NCBI GenBank assembly: GCA_013389015.1
Contig: JACAEE010000156.1
Coordinates: forward strand, 58,302-122,301
Direction of reading: 5' to 3'
DNA from: Hydrogenophilaceae bacterium
GTDB lineage: Bacteria; Pseudomonadota; Alphaproteobacteria; Caulobacterales; Aquidulcibacteraceae
Length of the DNA: 64,000 nt
Shown in pieces: positions 31,800 through 40,587 of the stretch. The translations under genes were made by a program, and so were the position numbers. The notes beneath the pieces are model-generated. The model saw only the letters and a program-made list of their open reading frames with translations. It had not been told where the DNA came from and ran no database searches. Numbering within the stretch: position 1 is the stretch's first letter; each line of letters starts with the position of its first letter.

Positions 31800-34768
31800 C
31801 GCTGCCTCACTTCGACCATGACCACGCGTCCCACCGGCGAGGCGTTCAGCGTGTCGAAACCCATGCCAATCGGATTGTTGGCGAATGGAGGATCCTCGTC
31901 AGTGAGATTGCGGACGTCGAGCGTAATCTCTGTCCCCGCGCCGTCATCGCCGACCTGGAAGTGGCGTGAGATCCGCGCGTCGAACGTCGTCCACGATGAG
32001 ATGTCACGAGCCGGCGTGCTGAACGAGTCGCGGTAGTCGTCCGTGTATTGCATCGACAGCGCGCCACGCCACGCGCCGGTGTCGAGCGCGACGCCCGCAC
32101 GGGCGCGCCAATCCACCGGGTTGAGCATGGTATCGAGCACGTCGGCGCTCGCGAGCGACGGATTGTTCTGTCGCGAGAACTGCAGCAGGCCGCTTGCCGT
32201 GGCGAACACCGAAAGTTCGCCGAAGCCCGTGTCGAAGGCATAGGACGCGGAGAGGTCGACGCCGAGGACGCGCAGCGAGGCGAGGTTGGTTAGCCGCTCG
32301 TCCCAGATGACTTCAATCCCATCCGGCGGAATGACGCCGGATACATCGTCCGTCAGTCCTAGATAGAAGGCGATCTGATCGGGCGTTGGGTTGCGAATGA
32401 AATAGCCTTCGTATTGTTCGGGGTTCTGGAAGGCGTCGAGAATAAAGCCGGGGATTGCGATGCGGTTCGAGAAGGTAATGTCGAAATACGTGGCCGAGAG
32501 TCGGAATCCATCGAGCCAAGACGGCGCAAGTTCAAAGCCCGCAGTCCAAGTCTCGGCTTCTTCTGGTTCAAGCTCACGATTGGCGCCGAGAATTTGCAGG
32601 AGGCCGGTGGATCCGTTGGTGGCGTCAGGATCCAGGAATCCCGGAAGCGAACCGATAGTGGCTCCCGTGCCGCCCAGCATCTGGGCAAACTGCGGTGCTT
32701 TGAAAGACTCACCCCAAGTCGCTCGCAAAGTGAGATCCGTAAACGGTGTCCATTGCAGGCCGATCTTCGGCGTCGTTGCGTCGCCGAAGTCAGATGAGTC
32801 CTCGCGGCGTACGGAGAGCGACAAGGACACGCTGTCGAACACTGGCAAAAACGCCTCGGCATAAATCGCGTCGGTGGTGCGCTCGCCAGGCTCTTGGGTG
32901 AACGGATTGGTGATTAGGCCCGAACCAGAGGTCTCGGTTCGGTCGATGCTGAAGGTTTCGTCGCGTCGTTCGATACCCAGCGCGACACGCGCGCGACCGC
33001 CGGGCAAGTCGAACACACCGCCATCAGCGCGCAGTGCGTAACCCGTCAGCTCTGAATCGGTCTCGATGTGCTGGCGCATTGTGAGTGCCGTCAGCGCCGC
33101 GGCGGGCGTATCGCCGCCGTCGCCAAACGGGTTGAACGCTATTGAAGGATCGGAACTGGCAAGCGCTGCGCCGATCGCCCCAGAATCGGCGATGTTGGTG
33201 TTGTCCACCTCGTCGGCGTGAAAGCCGTAAGAGATGCTCGCCTCGACGCGCCAATCCCAGCGCAGCGCGAATTCCAGACCTGCCGCCGTGGCGATGGTGT
33301 CGGACTGTGTATCCGTCATCAGCGGACCGAGATCGTCGCCGAAGAAATAGGCGACGTAGATGTCGCCATCTCCGGCAAACAAGCCGTTCTGTTGACGATA
33401 GTAGTTCGTCTCGGGAACGGCGACGACACCGCCGAGCTGCGCCTTCTCGGCGTGAGCCTCGCGTTGTGACGCCAACACATCGACGAAGAGGCGGACGTTC
33501 GTATTGAAATCGTAGCTGAGCGAGCCAAACAGCGAATGGCTCTGCTGCTCCGGCAACAAGAAGGAGCCTTCATTGCCGTTTTGCAGATTGAGCACGCCGT
33601 TGAGCAGATCGCCTTCGCTCAGCGTAAGGCCGTCCTGACCGTCCGGAATTGCCAGTGTGACGGGCGCGCCGCCCACCAGAATGATGTTGCCGGGTGAAGC
33701 CGTGAAGCGGGAAAAGTTCGTGCCGCCGAACGGCGCGAGATCTGTGTTTGCGGCGTAATCGCGGTCTGAAGCAGAGAGCGCGTCGCGCTGGCGATACTCA
33801 TAACCGGCGATCAACGAGCCGCCCGACCAGTCCGCGCCCAGAACATGAGAAAAGCCGGTCTCATTCATGCCGTCGGCGACGCTGAAGCGAGCGCTCGTTT
33901 CGGGATGGTCGAGCGTGCGCCGAAGCAGGACGTTCACCACGCCGCCCACCGCGTCGCTGCCATACGTGGCCGATGCGCCGTCAGCGAGCACCTCGACGCG
34001 CTCAATCGCGGCCAAAGGGATGGCGGAGATATCGACGAAGTTGCCGAGGCCCGCTGGCGCGAGGCGGCGCCCGTTTAGCAGAGTAAGAGTTGCGTCGGAG
34101 CCCAAGCCGCGAAGATCGACGGTCGAACCCAAGGCGATGTTGTTGCCGGGCGCTGTTGAGTTGAGCTGCGTGAGTTCACCTTGGCTGCCTGGGAAAACCT
34201 GCGGGAGCGTTTGCAGCAGGTCTTGAATGGTCGTGCGACCGCTCTCTTCAATGTCGCCGCGATCAAGTGTGAGCAGGTTGGCGCCCGCAGGCACGGCCCC
34301 GCGAATGCGCGTGCCGGTGACGACGATCTCTTCTTCGCTTTCGCTGACCGCGGCGCTAGATGTCTGCGTGGTTTCAGCGCCGCTCGCGGCGCCCTCGCGC
34401 TGGGGGCGGGAAGATTGCTCCTGTGCGAGCACCAGATTGCCGCCGTTGATGCGGCCATTGTAGCCCGAGTGCGCGAGCAGGAGATCGAGCGCCTGCTGGC
34501 GCGTGTACGACCCGCGCAGGGCAGGGGAGGAGAGGCCGCGCAGGTCGTCTGAGAAGTAGAGCGCGTTCACGCGCGCCTGCCGCGCGTATTCGCTCAAGGC
34601 GCTGCTGAGAGGCTGGGCGGCGATGTCGAACTCAATGCGCTCATCACTGATTTGCTGCAGGTCTTGCGCATGCGCCGGTTCGGCGGCGACGGCGCCCATC
34701 GCGCTGAGAATAAGAGCGGTCGCCAGCTTTCGCCGGCGGTCATGCCGTTTCGTCGTCTTGCCCTTCAT
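31793..34768 (-). CDS. TonB-dependent outer-membrane receptor with STN signalling domain
   Basis: 991 residues. Signal peptide (KLATALILSAMGAVAAEPAHAQ), then an STN domain (ERIEFDIAAQPLSSALSEYARQARVNALYFSDDL ... ALDLLLAHSGYNGRINGG), a TonB box-like region (EEEIVVTGTRIRGA), a plug and a 22-strand-type barrel ending in an aromatic residue (VEVRQRW). The STN domain implies transmembrane signalling to a FecR/FecI pair; one lies 3 kb away at 37816..39316. With the isopeptidase it probably imports lasso peptides or their metal complexes. The ATG with GGGGGAAAC upstream replaces the ORF-track start. Confidence 0.9.
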   Translation of the reverse strand: MKGKTTKRHDRRRKLATALILSAMGAVAAEPAHAQDLQQISDERIEFDIAAQPLSSALSEYARQARVNALYFSDDLRGLSSPALRGSYTRQQALDLLLAHSGYNGRINGGNLVLAQEQSSRPQREGAASGAETTQTSSAAVSESEEEIVVTGTRIRGAVPAGANLLTLDRGDIEESGRTTIQDLLQTLPQVFPGSQGELTQLNSTAPGNNIALGSTVDLRGLGSDATLTLLNGRRLAPAGLGNFVDISAIPLAAIERVEVLADGASATYGSDAVGGVVNVLLRRTLDHPETSARFSVADGMNETGFSHVLGADWSGGSLIAGYEYRQRDALSASDRDYAANTDLAPFGGTNFSRFTASPGNIILVGGAPVTLAIPDGQDGLTLSEGDLLNGVLNLQNGNEGSFLLPEQQSHSLFGSLSYDFNTNVRLFVDVLASQREAHAEKAQLGGVVAVPETNYYRQQNGLFAGDGDIYVAYFFGDDLGPLMTDTQSDTIATAAGLEFALRWDWRVEASISYGFHADEVDNTNIADSGAIGAALASSDPSIAFNPFGDGGDTPAAALTALTMRQHIETDSELTGYALRADGGVFDLPGGRARVALGIERRDETFSIDRTETSGSGLITNPFTQEPGERTTDAIYAEAFLPVFDSVSLSLSVRREDSSDFGDATTPKIGLQWTPFTDLTLRATWGESFKAPQFAQMLGGTGATIGSLPGFLDPDATNGSTGLLQILGANRELEPEEAETWTAGFELAPSWLDGFRLSATYFDITFSNRIAIPGFILDAFQNPEQYEGYFIRNPTPDQIAFYLGLTDDVSGVIPPDGIEVIWDERLTNLASLRVLGVDLSASYAFDTGFGELSVFATASGLLQFSRQNNPSLASADVLDTMLNPVDWRARAGVALDTGAWRGALSMQYTDDYRDSFSTPARDISSWTTFDARISRHFQVGDDGAGTEITLDVRNLTDEDPPFANNPIGMGFDTLNASPVGRVVMVEVRQRW

Positions 34769-34945
34769 GTTTCCCCCTTCCGCGCTTGAGCGCGTGTTGT
34801 CGGGAGAAAGACACTTCAGTCCAAAAAGTGCGCCACGCATGCGCGAACAATGTTTGCGGAAGAGGCGCTAGCCTGCGGACCTGCGCTCTCCGATGATCGC
34901 AACCCTCACTGGCCTACAGAAGGCTAAGCCCCTAAGTTTTTCCGC
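34769..34945. other. Intergenic region between divergent TonB receptor and SRAP genes
   Basis: 177 bp that should hold both promoters. I see no lux-type palindrome or hairpin, and no additional gene. Confidence 0.35.
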
Positions 34946-35644
34946 ATGTGCAATCGATACGCCGCCGACATCCGCAAAGCCGGGAGGGAAAGAGCTTATT
35001 GGGGCTTCGACGAATGGAGCGAGACCCGCATCAATCCTGTGCTCGGCAATGCCGTTCTCGAGGTCTTTCCCAAGAGCCAGGCGCCGATCATTCGGAGCCG
35101 ATGGATCGACGGCAAGCGGACGGATCAACTTGAGTGGCAAACCATGCGTTGGGGTTTGCCGGGCCCGCCGCAATTCGGGGCCATGCCGGTCACCAACATC
35201 CGCAATTTGAAGAGCCCGCATTGGCGCAGCGTCTTGGGCGTGGCGCATCGATGCCTTGTGCCGTTCACGGCGTTCAGTGAGTACGAAGATGCGTCGCCGA
35301 AAGGAAAGAAGCAGATTCGGTGGTTTGCACCGCCGGAGCGGGGCGTTGCGTACTTCGCCGGGCTCTACAGAACCTGGTGCGGCGATTACGGCTCCAAGAA
35401 GGAGCCGAATGAAGGCGACCACGTGCTGTTCGCGTTCTTGACCACCGAGGCGAACGAGCTTGTTCGGCCCGTGCACGCCAAGGCGATGCCGGTTGTGCTA
35501 ACCGACCAGGCCGGCTGCGAGGAATGGCTGAACGCGACGCCCGAGGAGACCGAAGCGATCCAAGCACGCGTGCTGCCGGCGCACGCACTTGAAATCGTCG
35601 GCGACGATGAAGCGGCGCAATATGTTGGCGGCTACATCAAGTAG
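34946..35644 (+). CDS. SRAP domain protein (HMCES/YedK family abasic-site crosslinker)
   Basis: 232 residues. Starts MCNRYAADI, so Cys2 becomes the N-terminal catalytic residue that crosslinks abasic sites in single-stranded DNA. Family landmarks follow: WGLPGPP, NIRNLKSPHWR, RCLVPFTAFSEYE with the catalytic Glu, AGLYRTW, and FAFLTTEANELVRPVHAKAMPVVL with the active-site His. Length is normal. It is often found on mobile elements, possibly protecting single-stranded DNA. Divergent from the TonB receptor. Confidence 0.92.
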   Translation: MCNRYAADIRKAGRERAYWGFDEWSETRINPVLGNAVLEVFPKSQAPIIRSRWIDGKRTDQLEWQTMRWGLPGPPQFGAMPVTNIRNLKSPHWRSVLGVAHRCLVPFTAFSEYEDASPKGKKQIRWFAPPERGVAYFAGLYRTWCGDYGSKKEPNEGDHVLFAFLTTEANELVRPVHAKAMPVVLTDQAGCEEWLNATPEETEAIQARVLPAHALEIVGDDEAAQYVGGYIK

Positions 35645-35658
35645 CGCTCGCGAAGTCC

Positions 35659-35679
35659 CTTGCCGCATTTTGCGGCAAG
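35659..35679 (+). terminator. Hairpin after the SRAP gene
   Basis: Perfect 9-bp arms CTTGCCGCA and TGCGGCAAG with a TTT loop, 14 bases after the SRAP stop. No U-tract follows, so it may be a weak terminator or an mRNA-stabilising structure. Confidence 0.5.
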
Positions 35680-35723
35680 CTCCCCAGCGGCGGCCGTTTC
35701 GGATATGATCCGAGGAGGAGGCG

Positions 35724-37310
35724 ATTCCGCTGCCGCTGACGATTTTCATAAGTAGCGTTCAAGACGAGTTCGTTGAGGAACGGCGGGCGATCAAGGCCTA
35801 TATCGAGGGCGACGCGTTGTTCCGGCGCCAATTCGAAGTATTCCTGTTCGAGGACGAGCCGGCGCAGGACCGGGGCGCGCCAGACATCTATCTCGCCAAG
35901 GCCGGCGATTGCGATGTCTATGTCGCCTTGCTGGGCATCGCATATGGATTCGAGGATGACGAAGGGGTCTCGCCGACCGAGCGGGAGTTCGATCGCGCTG
36001 TTGCGCGCCGGCGCCACCGGCTCGCTTTCGTCAAAAACATTTCCGATCACTACCGGCATCCGAAGATGGTGCAGTTCATCCGCAAGGTCGAAGGTCAGGT
36101 CACCCGGCGCCGGTTTGTCGGCGCCGCCGATCTGACGGCGGAACTCTATCGCAGCCTGATCAAGATCCTTGAAGATGAAGGCGTGCTGGCGGCGCGCCCG
36201 TTCGATGCTTCGCAAAATCAATTGTCGTTCGACCTCATCGACGCGGACCGCGTGGAAGAGTTCGCAAAACTCGCAGCCAGCAAGCGGCAGTTGCGGTTGA
36301 AGAAGACCGGCGGCGCCAAGGAAACGTTGGCGCAACTCGATCTCTTCGATGAGAACGCGCTGACTAATGCCGCAGTGCTGCTATTTTCGGACGCCTCGAA
36401 GCGTGTCGCCAGGGGAGCCGAGGTGAATTGCCAACACTATGCGGGGACGGAGGCGTTGCGGCCTTCCTTGTCGCACAAAGTGTTCGGCGGCTCGGTGTTC
36501 GACCAGGCCGACGCGGCCGTCGCGTTCGTGATGGACCGCCTGGCGCTCTCGGTCGGCGTGCGGGACGCTGGCCCGCAAGTGGACACAAGTGCGGAGATCC
36601 CGCATGCCGCAGTGGCGGAAGCCATCATCAATGCGGTGGCGCACCGCAATTATCGCTCGGCGTCGGCGGTGCAGGTGACGGTTTTCGCCGATCGGGTCGA
36701 GGTCTCCAATCCCGGCGAGCTGCCGCGTGGATTGACGCCTGAGCAATTGAGGGGACCGCATTCGTCCATTCCCCAAAACCCGCTGCTCGCTGAGGCGCTC
36801 TTTCTGTCGGGCTATATCGAGAAGTCCGGCACCGGCACGACGGAGATGATCCGCCAGTGCAAGGCCGCGGGTCTGCCGGAGCCGACATTCGAGCAACGCG
36901 GCGATCAGTGGACGGTGACGCTCTGGCGCGATTGGCTGACGGACGCCTATATCGCCAGCGCTTCGCTGAACGCGCGTCAGATCGCGGCGCTCGCGGCCGT
37001 CAAAGCGAAAGGCGCCATCGACAACACCGCCTACCAGGATTTGACCGGCGCTTCGAAGCGCACCGCGACGCGCGATCTGGGCGAGCTCGTCGAGAAAGGC
37101 ATCTTGGTGCGCACCGGCGGCGACATGGGGCGTGGCGCCGGTTATCAAAAAGCCAAGGCGCGCCCTGACCCTGCCGAGCGGCGAGCGGCGACGCCGAAGC
37201 GGCCCGCGGCGAAAAGGGGTCAAAAAGGGGCCAAAGGGGCCAAGACCGCCGCAAAAACAAGGGGCCATAAAGGGGCCACGACGGCGAAGAAGGCGAAAAA
37301 GCCCAAGTAA
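35724..37310 (+). CDS. DUF4062 / ATP-binding (HATPase_c_4-type) / winged-helix protein with apparent ATT start
   Basis: About 528 residues. The ORF track starts at TTG 35817, but the DUF4062 domain clearly begins earlier (PLTIFISSVQDEFVEERRAIKAYIEGD). An in-frame TGA lies only 15 bases before ATT 35724, which is itself preceded by GAGGAGGAGGCG. No ATG, GTG or TTG occurs in between, so ATT (or a CTG two or four codons later) must start the protein. After DUF4062 come a GHKL-like ATPase region (VAEAIINAVAHRNYRSASAVQVTVFADRVEVSNPGELPRG), a winged helix (TGASKRTATRDLGELVEKGILVRTGG) and a Lys/Ala-rich tail. Possibly a stress or defence regulator. Confidence 0.72.
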   Translation: MPLPLTIFISSVQDEFVEERRAIKAYIEGDALFRRQFEVFLFEDEPAQDRGAPDIYLAKAGDCDVYVALLGIAYGFEDDEGVSPTEREFDRAVARRRHRLAFVKNISDHYRHPKMVQFIRKVEGQVTRRRFVGAADLTAELYRSLIKILEDEGVLAARPFDASQNQLSFDLIDADRVEEFAKLAASKRQLRLKKTGGAKETLAQLDLFDENALTNAAVLLFSDASKRVARGAEVNCQHYAGTEALRPSLSHKVFGGSVFDQADAAVAFVMDRLALSVGVRDAGPQVDTSAEIPHAAVAEAIINAVAHRNYRSASAVQVTVFADRVEVSNPGELPRGLTPEQLRGPHSSIPQNPLLAEALFLSGYIEKSGTGTTEMIRQCKAAGLPEPTFEQRGDQWTVTLWRDWLTDAYIASASLNARQIAALAAVKAKGAIDNTAYQDLTGASKRTATRDLGELVEKGILVRTGGDMGRGAGYQKAKARPDPAERRAATPKRPAAKRGQKGAKGAKTAAKTRGHKGATTAKKAKKPK

Positions 37311-37377
37311 ACCGCCGGTTTTGTGTGACCCCTTTTTCGCTGGCGGTTCCGCCGAGAGGCTGAGCAGGATCAAAGCG

Positions 37378-37758
37378 TCATCGCCCCGCCGCTGTGATCA
37401 GCCAGCCCCCGGCGAGTATTGCAGCAGCGAGCCAGATCGCGACGATGACAGCGGCCGCTACTCTGCTTACGGGGCGTTCCGAGATTGCCTCCGCCCGCGC
37501 ACGGCAGTCAGCCATCACTGCGTTTGGAATGAGTCGAATGACCATCCAAAGCCCGAGCGGCGCCAGCACCACATCATCCAGATAACCAACAATTGGGATG
37601 AAATCGGGAATGAGGTCGATGGGCGACAGCGCGTAAGCCACAACGACGAGCCCAACCGTCTTTGCGTACCAAGGCGTGCGGGCGTCGCGAACGGCCAGAT
37701 AGGTGGCCAGCGTATCTCGCTTGATCGCCCGCGCCCATTGTCTAACGCCGGACCACAT
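37378..37758 (-). CDS. YkvA-family (DUF1232) membrane protein
   Basis: 126 residues. The DUF1232 signature is clear: RDARTPWYAKTVGLVVVAYALSPIDLIPDFIPIVGYLDDVVLAPLGLWMVIRLIP. Two or three membrane helices; the C-terminal helix is AAAVIVAIWLAAAILAGGWLI. Function unknown. It is convergent with the DUF4062 gene and lies 57 bp before the 3' end of fecR on the same strand. Confidence 0.85.
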   Translation of the reverse strand: MWSGVRQWARAIKRDTLATYLAVRDARTPWYAKTVGLVVVAYALSPIDLIPDFIPIVGYLDDVVLAPLGLWMVIRLIPNAVMADCRARAEAISERPVSRVAAAVIVAIWLAAAILAGGWLITAAGR

Positions 37759-37815
37759 GCTCCGGGTTTAGCGCCCGGTGGCGATAGGCGCCAAAACTAC
37801 AAGCGCAGGGGCTTG

Positions 37816-38802
37816 TTATGAGCTTCGCGACAGCACGATGCGGCGGTCGCCTTCACGATGCGCTTTGAGATTGAGGTTCGATGAGACCAGGGCAATGAAG
37901 GCTTCTGGATCAGCGGCCACATAACCGCCGATGCGCATCTCGCCCAGTGCGGGGTCGGCGAGTTCGAAAGTCCAGCCGGTTTGGCGCGAGACTTCGGCGA
38001 TCGCTTCGTTGAGCGTCTCGCCGTCGAACGCCAGCATGTTGTCGCGCCACGCCAGACGGCGCGGAATCGCTTCCGCCGCGATCTCGACCAGCTCGGCGGC
38101 GCCATCCCTCAAGACGATCTCCTGATTGGCGCCGGCGGTGACGCTGTTGCGGCGCGCGCTGAAGAAGCCTCTATCAACCGCTCCAGACACAGAACCACGC
38201 AAGACCGTTGTGCGCACTTCGCCTTCGCTGATGCGTACGACGAAGGAGGTTCCGAGAACGGTGATGTCGCCCTCGGGGGTGCGCACCACGAATGGGCGCT
38301 CGGGATCGTGCGCAATGTCGAAGAGGGCGTAGCCACGGGCGAGGTCGACGCTGCGCTCGGTGTTGCTGATCGCGATCGCGGCTTCGCCGGCGCCTGAGAG
38401 CGTGATGGTGGAGCCGTCGGCGAGGGTGATGGTGCGCACTTCGGCCGGGGCCGTGGTGTAGTGTTCGGAAGGCGCGAAAGGGGTCGGCGCACGGGTGAAC
38501 CAGACGCCCGCGCCGATCGCCAGCAGTGCGCACGCGGCGATGGCGGCAGCGGGAAGCCAGCGGCGGCGGCTTGGTGTCGGGCCGGTGTCGTTGGCGGCGG
38601 CGCGGCCCTTGAGATGCTGCAGCGATTGAACCGCACCCCACGCGCGCTCCAGCTTGGCGTAGGCGGGTGGATGGTCGGGATCGGAATCGAGCCAGGCCTG
38701 GAAATCTTGGCGGTCGCGCTCTGTCGCATCGTGCGCCTTGATGCGGACGATCCAGCCGCTGGCTTCGCGCTCGGCTCGTGTCAGGGTTTGCCGGGTAGGC
38801 AT
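37816..38802 (-). CDS. FecR-family anti-sigma / signal-transduction protein
   Basis: 328 residues. N-terminal DUF4880-type cytoplasmic domain (ASGWIVRIKAHDATERDRQDFQAWLDSDPDHPPAYAKLERAW), one membrane helix (AAAIAACALLAIGAGVWF), then the periplasmic FecR domain (HYTTAPAEVRTITLADGSTITLSGAGEAAIAI ... VLGTSFVVRISEGEVRTTVLRGSV) and the C-terminal STN-interacting region. It senses occupancy of an STN-type TonB receptor and controls its partner sigma factor. It starts 13 bp after the sigma gene. Confidence 0.92.
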   Translation of the reverse strand: MPTRQTLTRAEREASGWIVRIKAHDATERDRQDFQAWLDSDPDHPPAYAKLERAWGAVQSLQHLKGRAAANDTGPTPSRRRWLPAAAIAACALLAIGAGVWFTRAPTPFAPSEHYTTAPAEVRTITLADGSTITLSGAGEAAIAISNTERSVDLARGYALFDIAHDPERPFVVRTPEGDITVLGTSFVVRISEGEVRTTVLRGSVSGAVDRGFFSARRNSVTAGANQEIVLRDGAAELVEIAAEAIPRRLAWRDNMLAFDGETLNEAIAEVSRQTGWTFELADPALGEMRIGGYVAADPEAFIALVSSNLNLKAHREGDRRIVLSRSS

Positions 38803-38815
38803 TGTGCGTCGGAGC

Positions 38816-39316
38816 TTAGGTGTCGGGTTCGGCGAGGGCGAGCGCCAACTGCGCTAGGGCGGTCTCGATGTAGCGCTGGAGCGTGCGGCGCGAGACGCCG
38901 AGGCGCCGCGCGGCTTCGGGTTGCGTGAGGCCCTCGATGATGTGCAGCAGCAGGGCTTCGCGAAGATGCGGCTCCAAAGCCGCGAGCGCTGCTTCAGCGG
39001 CTGAGGCCTGCTCAGAGGCGATCAGGTCGGCTTCGGGATCGGCGGTGGCTGTGAGGGCGAGGGTCTCAATCCCGGCTGAAGCGTCGGTCTTGTGATTAGC
39101 CTGACGCCTCAGATCGTTGAGCGCCAGATTGCGGGCCGTGGTCATGAGATAGGCCTGGGGATTGGCGATCTCTCCGGTCTTTGCAGCACAGAGCTTGGCG
39201 AAGGCGTCCTGGGAGATGTCTTCAGCCGAGATGCGGGGACCGAAGCGGCGGAGGAAACGCATCAAGCGAGGGGCTTCTTCTTCAAAGAGGTTGGCCCAGT
39301 CGAGGGTGGAGCTCAT
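38816..39316 (-). CDS. FecI-family ECF RNA polymerase sigma factor
   Basis: 166 residues. Region 2 (APRLMRFLRRFGPRISAEDISQDAFAKLCAAKTGEIANPQAYLMTTARNLALNDLRRQ) and region 4 (LREALLLHIIEGLTQPEAARRLGVSRRTLQRYIETALAQL) are intact. With FecR it forms a receptor-driven switch; the nearest STN-domain receptor is the lasso-linked one at 31793..34768. Its ATG overlaps the stop of the upstream ORF by 4 bp (ATGA). Confidence 0.92.
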   Translation of the reverse strand: MSSTLDWANLFEEEAPRLMRFLRRFGPRISAEDISQDAFAKLCAAKTGEIANPQAYLMTTARNLALNDLRRQANHKTDASAGIETLALTATADPEADLIASEQASAAEAALAALEPHLREALLLHIIEGLTQPEAARRLGVSRRTLQRYIETALAQLALALAEPDT

Positions 39317-39663
39317 GGGGGGCTCTCCTTGGCGAGGAGTGCGGCAAGCTCGTCGATGCGGGAGAGGGGGTAGGTTGGGATGTCGCCTGTGAGATCTGTT
39401 TCGTCTCCGGTGTGAACTAGGAAGGCGCGGTCGAAGTCGCCCTCGGAGAGCATGGTTTTGAGGGCGATGTGATCAGCGGCGCGCGGTTCAGTCACGCAAC
39501 GAACTACGACGGTTCGACCATCTTCGTTCCGAAACGCCAAGTCGTAAGCGCGTTTTGATTCCCGCACGCGGCCGATCAAGGCGACGCGCGTCGCCTTTAG
39601 TTGGCGCTCGATCAACTGCGTGCTGAATGCCAAATCCGCGAATGTCTCGGTTGCGCCGGTCAT
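39313..39663 (-). CDS. Hypothetical protein, possible nuclease-like fold, coupled to the sigma gene
   Basis: About 116 residues from MTGATETFADLAFSTQLIERQLKATRVALIGRVRE. The alternation of short strands and helices with RAYDLAFRNEDGRTVVVRCVTEP recalls small restriction-endonuclease-like folds, but no PD-(D/E)XK motif is certain. The ORF-track start (39792) would overlap the divergent XRE gene, so I use the internal ATG, which lacks a clear ribosome site. The 4-bp overlap with fecI implies co-translation. Function unknown. Confidence 0.55.
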   Translation of the reverse strand: MTGATETFADLAFSTQLIERQLKATRVALIGRVRESKRAYDLAFRNEDGRTVVVRCVTEPRAADHIALKTMLSEGDFDRAFLVHTGDETDLTGDIPTYPLSRIDELAALLAKESPP

Positions 39664-39754
39664 TTCGGGCAAGAGTCTACGTGATCCCTCTTCGGGATCA
39701 ATCTGAAAACTGCTTACTCGGGCTGTCCACCGCGTTTTTGGCGGAGCGGACGCC

Positions 39755-40018
39755 TTGGCCACCACACTTCGCGATCCAAGATACCGAGCCATCGTCGCTC
39801 GCCTGATCGCGATGCGGAAGGCGGCGGGATTGAATCAGCGCGAATTGGCCGAGCGTCTCGAGAAAACCCAATCATACGTTGCCAAAGTTGAGCTTCACGA
39901 GCGACGCCTCGACATCGTTCAACTCGTCGAGTGGCTTCGTGCGCTTGAAGAAGACGAGAAAGCCTTCTTCGCCGAGATGTTGAGAGACATTCCGAAGGCG
40001 AAGCGTAGGCGCGGTTAA
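39755..40018 (+). CDS. XRE-family helix-turn-helix regulator
   Basis: 87 residues, almost entirely one HTH domain: RYRAIVARLIAMRKAAGLNQRELAERLEKTQSYVAKVELHERRLDIVQLVEWLRAL, followed by a basic tail (PKAKRRRG). The start is TTG (MATTLRDPR), with CGGAG 9 bases upstream. It is divergent from the ORF preceding fecI and could repress that promoter. Confidence 0.82.
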   Translation: MATTLRDPRYRAIVARLIAMRKAAGLNQRELAERLEKTQSYVAKVELHERRLDIVQLVEWLRALEEDEKAFFAEMLRDIPKAKRRRG

Positions 40019-40020
40019 AC

Positions 40021-40137
40021 GACATTGGCGTCGCCCGCTGCGCGAGGCCGGGCTCTCGTCGCTTCGCGATCGAGCCGCGTTCGCGTCTCGACCCTGCGGG
40101 GCTTCGATCCCTGACGCGGATGCGTCCGCTGCGGGCC
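40021..40137. repeat. Intergenic GC-rich sequence sharing a motif with the 11.6-kb region
   Basis: The string CGCGTCTCGACCCTGCGG followed by GGCTTCGATC (about 40083-40110) closely matches CGCGTCTCGGCCCTGCGG followed by GCTTCGATC at about 11620-11648. Both copies are intergenic within the element. The meaning is unknown; a dispersed element or a remnant of duplicated flank sequence is possible. Confidence 0.4.
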
Positions 40138-40554
40138 CTAGCTGTGCCGCGTTTCAGCTTCCGCTAACCGCGCGAACGCCAGCCGGCCGCCAAAGAGCGC
40201 GTAAGCGATTGAGATTGCCTGTCGCCACAAGTCGGACGGCACGATGCCTTCCAATATATCCAGACCGATATTGTAGCCCAGGATTAGCGAGGGAAGGATG
40301 AGCAAGACAGCGGCGCCCGACCGCATCGGGCCATCAGGCACTTGCGCGAGAATGAAGCGCAGACAAGTGAAGGTCGCCACCGCTGCCGCAATGCCGACGA
40401 GGCCCGCGCCTTCCGGGCCGGTGCCAGACTTGAAGGCGAGCGCCGCCGCGCCCCATCCTGCCACCAAGGGCAGGGCATAAACCGTAACCGCGTGCAGCAT
40501 CCAAGCAAACAAAGTTGCGACGAGTACGATCAGCACCAGAGGCAAGACAAGCAT
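40138..40554 (-). CDS. Small integral membrane protein of the mobile element
   Basis: 138 residues with four hydrophobic stretches (LVLPLVLIVLVATLFAWML, VYALPLVAGWGAAALAF, GLVGIAAAVATFTCLRFIL, AAVLLILPSLILGYNIGL) and a conserved-looking end (VPSDLWRQAISIAYALFGGRLAFARLA). Similar membrane proteins occur in alphaproteobacterial conjugative elements, but I know no function. ATG 40554 is used rather than TTG 40566. A near-palindrome matching the luxI-upstream box ends 34 bases before the start, so quorum control is possible. Confidence 0.6.
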   Translation of the reverse strand: MLVLPLVLIVLVATLFAWMLHAVTVYALPLVAGWGAAALAFKSGTGPEGAGLVGIAAAVATFTCLRFILAQVPDGPMRSGAAVLLILPSLILGYNIGLDILEGIVPSDLWRQAISIAYALFGGRLAFARLAEAETRHS

Positions 40555-40587
40555 GGCGAGTAGCAATCACATGAACGACGTTTGGAG

